A program made the translations under genes and the position numbers. A model generated the notes under the pieces. It worked only from the letters and a program-made list of their open reading frames with translations. It did no database searches and had not been told where the DNA came from. From the NCBI GenBank assembly GCA_965661115.1, contig CBFICO010000011.1:1-38497 (forward strand): a DNA stretch of 38,497 nt, written 5' to 3'. The stretch is from UBA6770 sp965661115. Its GTDB lineage: Bacteria > Bacteroidota > Bacteroidia > Flavobacteriales_G > Salibacteraceae. Below, in pieces: positions 32,426 through 38,497 of the stretch (positions are counted from its first letter, which is position 1; each line of letters begins with the position of its first letter).

Positions 32426-32671
32426 TTATAAACTATCCGAAACTGGCATTAAATCTTCCGACTCTTCTGCCTCAATCTTTAAATTCTCTTCGTAAGCCTT
32501 TTTAATTTGTTCGGATTGAATTTTACGCACAGCTTCAAAATTTTCACGCTGTTCTTTTGCCATTATGTACTGTCGAACTTCGTAAACTATTAATCCTACA
32601 ATAAGACCTATAAAGAGACCAAAAATTATCCATAGTCTAATTCCCGAGGAGTTATTCTGATCTGCGTTCAT
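32426..32671 (-). CDS. Small single-pass membrane protein with coiled-coil tail
   Basis: 81 residues: a short polar N-terminus, one membrane segment (IRLWIIFGLFIGLIVGLIVYEV, about 11-32), then a charged helix rich in Lys/Glu/Gln that could form a coiled coil. I do not recognise a family. The frame is closed by a stop two bases from the CDF gene's stop. It is a plausible gene by composition and start, but unsupported by any motif. Confidence 0.6.
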   Translation of the reverse strand: MNADQNNSSGIRLWIIFGLFIGLIVGLIVYEVRQYIMAKEQRENFEAVRKIQSEQIKKAYEENLKIEAEESEDLMPVSDSL

Positions 32672-32845
32672 AAATAATCTTTAGGTAAATGTATTGCTAT
32701 AAAACAGTACAGTAAACTTAGGTGAACTAAAATAATTGGACTTTCATCAAATATCCTCCTTAAATGCTTGACTTGTAAACACTTGTTTGTTTAACCGTTC
32801 GACACGCTAATTATTTATCTTCGAATAACTTCTAAAACACCCTTT

Positions 32846-34411
32846 TTGCAACAAGAAATAGACATAAAAGTACTGCCAGAAGAGGCACATAATCAAACAC
32901 TTTTGGCGGAGGCGTGTGCAAAAAAAACAGGAATCAACATCCAAAATATATCCGATTTAAAGATTCTTAGAAGGTCTATTGATGCTCGATCGAAGCAAGT
33001 AATGTATCAACTAAAATGCAGGCTGTACTTAAACGAAAAAGCAACAGAACCAGAGATTCAGAAAAGAGCCTACCCTAATGTAAAAGAAAGTAAACGGGTG
33101 TTGATTATTGGCAGTGGTCCTGCAGGTTTATTTGCTGCGTTGAGACTTATTGAACTGGGCTTAAAACCAATCGTAGTTGAAAGAGGAAAAGACGTATCAA
33201 CACGCCGAAAAGATTTGAGTATTCTGCATAGGCAACACATTGTAAATCCCGATTCTAATTATTGCTTCGGAGAAGGTGGTGCGGGAACCTATTCTGATGG
33301 AAAACTCTACACCCGGAGTAAAAAAAGAGGCGATTTAAATCGAGTACTTGATATTTTAGTGGAACACGGCTCTACACCTGAAATAAAAGTTGATGCGCAC
33401 CCACATATTGGCACCAATAGACTGCCAAAAATTATTGCCAACATGCGTAAAACCATATTGGAATCGGGCGGAGAAGTTCATTTTGATACCCGAGTTGAAG
33501 ATGTAACCATATCCAGTAAAAAAGTTACCGGTGTGATAACGCAAAACCAAGAAACCATTGAAGCAGAAGCGGTTGTTTTAGCCACAGGCCACTCGGCTAG
33601 AGATATATTCTATTTACTGCATGAAAAGGGGCTCGAACTTGAAGCAAAACCCTTTGCTATGGGAGTAAGGGTAGAACATCCTCAACCACTTATCGATAAA
33701 ATTCAGTACCACTGCACCAATAGACGTAGTAAATACCTTCCAGCTGCACCCTACTCTCTTGTAGAGCAGATAAACGGGCGAGGCGTTTATTCATTTTGTA
33801 TGTGCCCTGGTGGATTTATTGTTCCTGCCGCAACTGCTCCGAAAGAGTTGGTAGTAAACGGAATGAGCACCTCAACTCGAGACTCTAGGTACGCAAATTC
33901 TGGTGTTGTGGTAGCTATTGAATTAGAAGACCTAAAATCTTTTGAACAGCATGGAGTATTGGCAGGATTAGTATTCCAACAACAATTGGAAAAATCTGCA
34001 TGGACTGCCGGCGGAAAAACACAAGTAGCTCCGGCTCAACGTGTGGTCGATTTTTCAGAAGGAAAACTTTCGAACGAATTAAACGAATGCTCTTATATTC
34101 CCGGCATAACCTCCTCGCCAATGCACGAGTGGTTACCAAAACACATTGGTCGCAGATTAAGAAAAGGTTTAAAAGCTTTTGATCAAAAAATGAGGGGTTA
34201 TTATACCAACGAAGCGCAAATTTTAGGGGTAGAATCGCGTACGTCTTCTCCAATAAAAATCCCAAGAAATGATATAACCTTGCAGCACCCAGGTTGTGAG
34301 GGCCTATATCCTTGTGGTGAAGGTGCCGGCTTCGCAGGGGGAATTGTTTCAGCCGCAATTGATGGCGAAAAAGTGGCTGAAGCTATCGTAAAATATTTAA
34401 ACGGAAAATGA
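32846..34411 (+). CDS. FAD-dependent oxidoreductase (COG2509-type)
   Basis: 521 residues. An N-terminal extension (about 1-80) precedes a Rossmann dinucleotide fold GSGPAGLFAALRL (G89 onward) with the ribose-binding Glu at VVERGK. Further blocks FGEGGAGTYSDGKLYTR, VVLATGHSARDIF, FCMCPGGFIVPAA and YPCGEGAGFAGGIVSAAIDG are typical of the uncharacterised NAD(P)/FAD-dependent proteins of this group. Substrate is unknown. The start is TTG: it gives the usual N-terminal length and no in-frame ATG occurs before residue 54. A TATCTTCG at 32816-32823 is a one-mismatch -7 element. Confidence 0.9.
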   Translation: MQQEIDIKVLPEEAHNQTLLAEACAKKTGINIQNISDLKILRRSIDARSKQVMYQLKCRLYLNEKATEPEIQKRAYPNVKESKRVLIIGSGPAGLFAALRLIELGLKPIVVERGKDVSTRRKDLSILHRQHIVNPDSNYCFGEGGAGTYSDGKLYTRSKKRGDLNRVLDILVEHGSTPEIKVDAHPHIGTNRLPKIIANMRKTILESGGEVHFDTRVEDVTISSKKVTGVITQNQETIEAEAVVLATGHSARDIFYLLHEKGLELEAKPFAMGVRVEHPQPLIDKIQYHCTNRRSKYLPAAPYSLVEQINGRGVYSFCMCPGGFIVPAATAPKELVVNGMSTSTRDSRYANSGVVVAIELEDLKSFEQHGVLAGLVFQQQLEKSAWTAGGKTQVAPAQRVVDFSEGKLSNELNECSYIPGITSSPMHEWLPKHIGRRLRKGLKAFDQKMRGYYTNEAQILGVESRTSSPIKIPRNDITLQHPGCEGLYPCGEGAGFAGGIVSAAIDGEKVAEAIVKYLNGK

Positions 34412-34423
34412 TTAGTCAAAACA

Positions 34424-34475
34424 CTGTCAATTCGAGTGATGCCGATTCCTATCGGAATGGAATTGTATCGAGAAT
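34424..34475 (+). repeat. Interspersed repeat CTGTCAATTCGAGTG...GTATCGAGAA
   Basis: An imperfect inverted repeat with a perfect 5-bp core CCGAT-TCCT-ATCGG and outer parts TTCGAG and GTATCGAG. From memory, repeats with CTGTCAnTTCGAGTG and GTATCGAGAA ends are scattered through Flavobacteriia genomes. It lies in the 92-base gap before the nucleoid-associated gene. Confidence 0.6.
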
Positions 34476-34503
34476 AAGTTTTTTGAATTTTAAAGATTAA
34501 AAA

Positions 34504-35559
34504 ATGATTGAAATTTCTGAAGCGAATCTTGAACTATTAAGCGTACATGCAGTAGGCAATAAGTCAAAAGATGAAGAATACACACCCTCTATGGGATTGT
34601 ATGAAATGGATGACGAATTAAATCAAGTGCTCTTTAAGTACTTTTTGAAGCCGTTTAAATCCGATGAAATGTTCAAGTTTAGACATGAGGTGGACCTAAA
34701 CATGAACGAAATGTACACCTACGCCAAAACCATTTTTGAAGATCCAGATAAATTTCATTTATACTCCATAAATATCTTAAAACATCTGTACAATCAGTCT
34801 GAACACCCACACATAAAATTTGGAGAGGTGTATGTTGCTAAGTTCAACGATTTAATTCTTGAAGGAGAATTGGTCGAGGCTATTGGCATTTTTAAATCGG
34901 AGCAAAAAGACACCTTTATTCGGGCTAGAGACAAGGGCAATTTTGTAATGCTAGATTTAGACAAAGGAATTGATGTTAAAAAACTCGATAAAGGCTGCTT
35001 AATATTCAATACTGAGGCAGAAACTGGCTATCGGGTTATGATTGTTGATCAAAACAATTACGATACACAATATTGGAAAGATCACTTTTTAAACCTAGAA
35101 GACGATAGAAACGATGTGTTCTTAACTAAAAACGTAATCAACTTATGTAAAGATTTTTCGAAAGATGTTGTGCGCGCCGAAGGCAATCCTACTGATCAGG
35201 CGATGTTTATGGCTAAGTCGGTTGATGCTATTGCCCACCAAGAGCAATTTTCTATGGAAGAGTTTAAAGAAGAGCTTTTTCAAGATGCTCCTCAAGAACT
35301 AAAATCTCGATTCGACGACTACCAACAGGTGTATAAAGAAAGCAAGCAAATTGATACTATTGATGGTTTTGAAGTAGCTGAAGACACGCTAAAAAAAGAA
35401 AAACGAAAAATCAAAAACGTTATTGATTTGGATACCAATATTCAGATAAAAATGAATTTTAATGCGGCCAATTCAAACGAGAAATTCATTGAACGCGGTT
35501 ACGATCCCGACAAGGATATGTATTTCTACAAGGTATATTTTAATAGAGAAAAGAAATAA
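34504..35559 (+). CDS. Nucleoid-associated protein (NdpA/YejK family)
   Basis: 351 residues, the normal size of 37-kDa nucleoid-associated proteins. The N-terminus has the usual VHAVGNKSKDEEY segment. The middle part SEHPHIKFGEVYVAKFNDL, then FIRARDKGNFVMLDLDKGI, matches the family's conserved strands. Members co-purify with the nucleoid and bind DNA, but their exact role is unclear. The start is a clean ATG after a dispersed repeat. No partner gene is evident. Confidence 0.85.
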   Translation: MIEISEANLELLSVHAVGNKSKDEEYTPSMGLYEMDDELNQVLFKYFLKPFKSDEMFKFRHEVDLNMNEMYTYAKTIFEDPDKFHLYSINILKHLYNQSEHPHIKFGEVYVAKFNDLILEGELVEAIGIFKSEQKDTFIRARDKGNFVMLDLDKGIDVKKLDKGCLIFNTEAETGYRVMIVDQNNYDTQYWKDHFLNLEDDRNDVFLTKNVINLCKDFSKDVVRAEGNPTDQAMFMAKSVDAIAHQEQFSMEEFKEELFQDAPQELKSRFDDYQQVYKESKQIDTIDGFEVAEDTLKKEKRKIKNVIDLDTNIQIKMNFNAANSNEKFIERGYDPDKDMYFYKVYFNREKK

Positions 35560-35578
35560 GAATTTAGCTAAAACCAAA

Positions 35579-35586
35579 CACCTTTG
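35579..35586 (+). promoter_or_regulatory. -7-like element CACCTTTG abutting the second EamA start
   Basis: One mismatch to TAnnTTTG, ending five bases before the TTG start codon, in the CTTTGCC context also seen upstream of yicC and DUF3109. Confidence 0.35.
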
Positions 35587-35591
35587 CCAGC

Positions 35592-36419
35592 TTGAGTAAA
35601 GGCATTCAATACATGATGATTTCGGTGCTAGGTTTTGCACTGATGCAACTCTGCGTAAAATACCTTGTTCATCTGCCTACTACTGAAATTGTTCTCTTTC
35701 GTTCAATTGTTTCACTAATACTGAGCCTAGGAATTATTCTTCGCGCCAATATTTCGCTTCTTGGTGTCAATAAAAAGTTTCTATTTCTTAGAGGGCTATT
35801 CGGAACCATTGCACTTACCCTTTACTTTTTTACTATTCAACATCTACCCATATCTACTGCGGCGGTATTGCAGTATTTATCGCCAATATTTACCTCAGCT
35901 TTTGCCATTAAAATGCTCAATGAGCCCATGAAATCCAAGCGCTGGTTGTACTTTGGGTTATCAATTCTGGGTATTGTAGTGGTAAAAGGTTTTAATCCAG
36001 ATTTAAAACCGATATACATGATCGCTGGAATTGGTTCAGCTATTTTTGCTGGGCTTGCCTATAACTGTATTCGAATTCTGCGAAATACCGACCGACCTGT
36101 GGTTATTGTGTTATACTTCCCATTGGTGGCAATTCCCATAATGTTGGTTTTATCCATTAACGGATGGGTATGGCCAAATGGTATTGATTGGCTCACCATT
36201 GTACTCATGGGTATATTTACCCAAATAGGTCAAGTGTTTATGACCAAAGCGTTACACGAAGACAAAGCAACTATCATAACCAGCATGAAATACACTGGGA
36301 TATTCTACGCTTTAGCTTTTGATTTTTTCATTTTTGGTGTTGATTATCAGTGGGGTATGTTTTTAGGAATTGCGTTGGTATTATTAGGAGTCCTCCTAAA
36401 TGTGTCTAAAAAAGACTAG
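35592..36419 (+). CDS. EamA-family (DMT superfamily) permease
   Basis: 275 residues with ten hydrophobic segments in two EamA halves. MSKGIQYMMISVLGFALMQL is the usual first segment, and the second half begins around PIYMIAGIGSAIFAG. The substrate is unknown. The start is TTG at 35592, preferred because MSKGIQYM matches the family's beginning; the next Met codons (35613, 35616) would clip it. It is distinct from the EamA gene at 9 kb. Confidence 0.88.
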   Translation: MSKGIQYMMISVLGFALMQLCVKYLVHLPTTEIVLFRSIVSLILSLGIILRANISLLGVNKKFLFLRGLFGTIALTLYFFTIQHLPISTAAVLQYLSPIFTSAFAIKMLNEPMKSKRWLYFGLSILGIVVVKGFNPDLKPIYMIAGIGSAIFAGLAYNCIRILRNTDRPVVIVLYFPLVAIPIMLVLSINGWVWPNGIDWLTIVLMGIFTQIGQVFMTKALHEDKATIITSMKYTGIFYALAFDFFIFGVDYQWGMFLGIALVLLGVLLNVSKKD

Positions 36420-36631
36420 TGTAGAATGGTAGTAATAACACCATTATTGTTGCTACCCAAAACAGGATTTTAAAGAATGGAATAGAGTTCTAAACCGCAG
36501 AGCAATGGACCTTATTTAATTATTGCTGTGACGGTAACAGAGGTTGCCGGTAATATTAAATAGGCTAAAGGTGCGATAACTATTGTATCCCTTTTTTTGG
36601 CGCTTGAATAATTTGGGATTTTTGAACTAAC

Positions 36632-36665
36632 AAAAACCCCAAATTACTTACGCAATTTGGGGTTT
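36632..36665 (-). terminator. Intrinsic terminator of the RND pump gene
   Basis: A perfect 12-bp stem AAACCCCAAATT (36634-36645) / AATTTGGGGTTT (36654-36665) with an 8-base loop. On the minus strand it is followed by a T-run (TTTTTG). The rest of the 276-base gap from 36420 shows only an imperfect GGTAG...CTACC hairpin near 36429-36459 without a T-run. Confidence 0.85.
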
Positions 36666-36695
36666 CTAATTCAATGTTTAGCTTATTCGGTTAAC

Positions 36696-38497
36696 CTAGC
36701 CTTTGAAACCAGCAATCCTGTATTTAAATTGAATCAACAGATAATACATTACCGGCACAATAACCAGGGTTAAGAAAGTAGCGAAGGTCAATCCAAAAAT
36801 TACCGTCCAACTCATTGGCCCCCAAAACATAACGTTGTCACCGCCAAAATAAATATCAGGGTTCCAATCCGCTAATAACTTAAAGAAGTCGATGTTCATT
36901 CCAGTTGCTAATGGCAATAAGCCCAGTACCGTAGTAATTGCCGTAAGCAATACCGGTCGTAAACGAGTTTTACCGCCTTCCATTAGGCAACGAATAACCT
37001 CAGCAACAGGCAACTTAGCCCCTTCTTCCATATCCAATTCTTCGCGACGGCGTTCCATAACCAAATTGGTGTAATCTATGAGTACAATGGCATTGTTTAC
37101 CACAATACCTGCAAGCGATATGATACCAATCATGGTCATGATTACCACAAAATCCATTCGGAAGGTTACTAAGCCCATAAACACTCCAATAAGCGAGAAT
37201 ACTACACTTGCCACAATGATAATTGGCGTGCTCATAGAGTTAAACTGAGACACTATGATTAAGAAAATCAAGAACACCGCAATCATTAGCGCGTTGCCCA
37301 AAAAGGCCATCTCTTTTGCTTGCTCTTCTTGCTCACCTGTAAAACTAATTGCGTTTTCTTCAGGTAAGTCGTAATCTGCCATAACCTCTTTAATTTCAGC
37401 AACTACTTCATTAGCATTGTATCCATCCAAAACGTTAGAGGTAATCGTAATCATACGATTCATGTTCTTTCTTTTTACAGAAGAATAAGTACTCGTTTTC
37501 TCTGCTGAAGCAATAGCAGAAATAGGAATTTGACGAATTTGACCATTGGTTTGATCACGGAAAGTGATTTTCTGGTTCAATAGTTTGTCCGCATCATAAC
37601 GATACTCGTCTTTTAAACGAACAACTATATCGTAATCGTCTTCACCATCTTTAAACGTAGATACTTCTTGACCAAATAAGGCTGTTCTTAAGGTGGAGCC
37701 AATTTGATAGGTAGATACGTTAAAACGTCTCGCTTTTTTTCTATCTACTTGAATCAAGTACTCTGGTTTACCCACCTCAACATCCAACTTAAGCTCTTCA
37801 ATACCACCTATGTTTTTGCTGTTTATGTAGCCTTTTATATTTTCTGCTTGAGCAATAAGCGCGTTATAATCATCGCCAATAATTTCAATGTTGATAGGCT
37901 TACCAGTAGGAGGGCCATCGTTGTTTTTATCTACGGTAACCTGAATTCCGGGAATACCTTTTACAATCTTTCTGATTTCTTCCATAACATCGGAAGTCAT
38001 AATGCCTCTTCTATACTGGAATTCAACAAAACTCACTGTGATTCTGGCTTTGTGAGGGGTGTTTGCCATTGATGGCCCTTGAGCAGGGTCAGAGGTTCCT
38101 TCACCTACCTGCGCAATTACAGATTTTACCAAAAAGTTATTGCCTGTACCGTGGATATCGTTTCCAGAAGGATCGTCAAATTTGGTGATGTAATCCATAA
38201 TTCTGGTTTCTAGCTCCTTGGTAATTTCATTGGTTTCTTCAATATCGGTTCCTATCGGCGCCTCAATAAATATGTTTACGTATTGTGGCTGACCAATTGG
38301 AAAGAAAATCACTTTTGGTGGGAAAATACCCATCAGAATAAATGAAAAGAACAAGAAGAAAATTGTTCCAAAAAAGAACCATAGTGGATTTTTACGCTTA
38401 AAAGCATAACCTAAAAAGTCGTTGTATTTTTCCTCTAACCAAGGTAACAAGGTGCCTTGAAACCATTTCGTTGCAGGAGACAAAAAGTAAAAGTTCA
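36696..38497 (-). CDS. RND-family efflux transporter permease, C-terminal half (5' end outside window)
   Basis: The frame stays open to the right edge, so this is a partial gene of at least 600 codons; full members have about 1,050-1,150. Visible from its N-side: TM7 (FFGTIFFLFFSFILMGIFPP), then the second periplasmic porter loop starting FIEAPIGTDIEETNEI. The TM8-TM12 block contains GEQEEQAKEMAFLGNALMIA, VVNNAIVLIDYTNLVMERR and RCLMEGGKTRLRPVLLTAIT, as in AcrB/HAE1 pumps. An unusual segment (about 20 residues, WNPDIYFGGDNVMFWGPMSW) precedes TM11, as seen in Bacteroidota CusA/AcrB-like pumps. It is proton-driven export, substrate unknown; a membrane-fusion protein and outer-membrane factor are probably encoded upstream beyond the edge. 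Confidence 0.94.
   Translation of the reverse strand, partial: NFYFLSPATKWFQGTLLPWLEEKYNDFLGYAFKRKNPLWFFFGTIFFLFFSFILMGIFPPKVIFFPIGQPQYVNIFIEAPIGTDIEETNEITKELETRIMDYITKFDDPSGNDIHGTGNNFLVKSVIAQVGEGTSDPAQGPSMANTPHKARITVSFVEFQYRRGIMTSDVMEEIRKIVKGIPGIQVTVDKNNDGPPTGKPINIEIIGDDYNALIAQAENIKGYINSKNIGGIEELKLDVEVGKPEYLIQVDRKKARRFNVSTYQIGSTLRTALFGQEVSTFKDGEDDYDIVVRLKDEYRYDADKLLNQKITFRDQTNGQIRQIPISAIASAEKTSTYSSVKRKNMNRMITITSNVLDGYNANEVVAEIKEVMADYDLPEENAISFTGEQEEQAKEMAFLGNALMIAVFLIFLIIVSQFNSMSTPIIIVASVVFSLIGVFMGLVTFRMDFVVIMTMIGIISLAGIVVNNAIVLIDYTNLVMERRREELDMEEGAKLPVAEVIRCLMEGGKTRLRPVLLTAITTVLGLLPLATGMNIDFFKLLADWNPDIYFGGDNVMFWGPMSWTVIFGLTFATFLTLVIVPVMYYLLIQFKYRIAGFKG

Overview
The window looks like chromosomal DNA from a member of the Bacteroidota, most likely Flavobacteriales. 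It is AT-rich. Several genes are preceded by the Bacteroidota -7 promoter element TAnnTTTG, and Shine-Dalgarno sequences are rare. A subtilase carries a C-terminal type IX secretion sorting domain. Lineage-typical genes are present: an RprX/RprY-like two-component pair, an IPExxxVDY-family gene between rnc and pyk, a DUF3109 protein and secreted HMA and lipoprotein genes. No rRNA, tRNA, CRISPR array, phage or transposase gene was seen. Most of the window is ordinary core genome.

Layout. 1-1.4 kb: end of a histidine kinase plus its OmpR-type regulator. 1.4-9.9 kb: a biotin carrier protein, an M1 aminopeptidase lipoprotein, small secreted proteins, a SPOR-like protein with a long Pro/Glu linker, a flippase-like membrane protein, an ArsC/Spx-like protein, an HMA protein and an EamA transporter. 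10-14.4 kb: a probable operon yicC-gmk-nadD-SLC13 transporter-CPBP protein. 14.5-17.2 kb (minus): a broken protease locus. 17.4-20.9 kb (minus): nrdB-nrdA. 20.9-21.7 kb: a 750-base non-coding stretch with unusual octamer arrays. 21.7-24.3 kb: DUF3109, tilS and a PH-like membrane protein. 24.4-30.1 kb: pheS, acpP-fabF-rnc, IPExxxVDY-pyk and a bacilliredoxin. 30.3-32.4 kb: ECF sigma factor with a putative anti-sigma factor, divergent from a CDF metal exporter. 32.4-36.4 kb: a small membrane protein, an FAD-dependent oxidoreductase, a nucleoid-associated protein and a second EamA transporter. 36.7 kb to the end: the C-terminal half of an RND efflux pump.

The most interesting parts are not standard genes. 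(1) At 14.5-17.2 kb a T9SS-secreted subtilase and an upstream lipoprotein resembling a free-standing subtilase propeptide carry three separate lesions: an in-frame amber codon, a one-base frameshift and an 11-bp tandem duplication. Undoing the two protease lesions restores a 733-residue protein with all catalytic residues. (2) Two arrays of degenerate 8-bp units (consensus close to TTATCNAA), almost perfectly in phase, lie upstream of nrdB and flank a palindromic repeat. (3) At least five copies of a palindromic repeat (AGATTCC...GGAATGACG) are scattered over the window, one at the 5' edge of tilS. (4) At several genes the -7 element ends only 3-5 bases before the start codon, which predicts leaderless mRNAs. 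All functional statements rest on motif recognition by eye; no database search was run.
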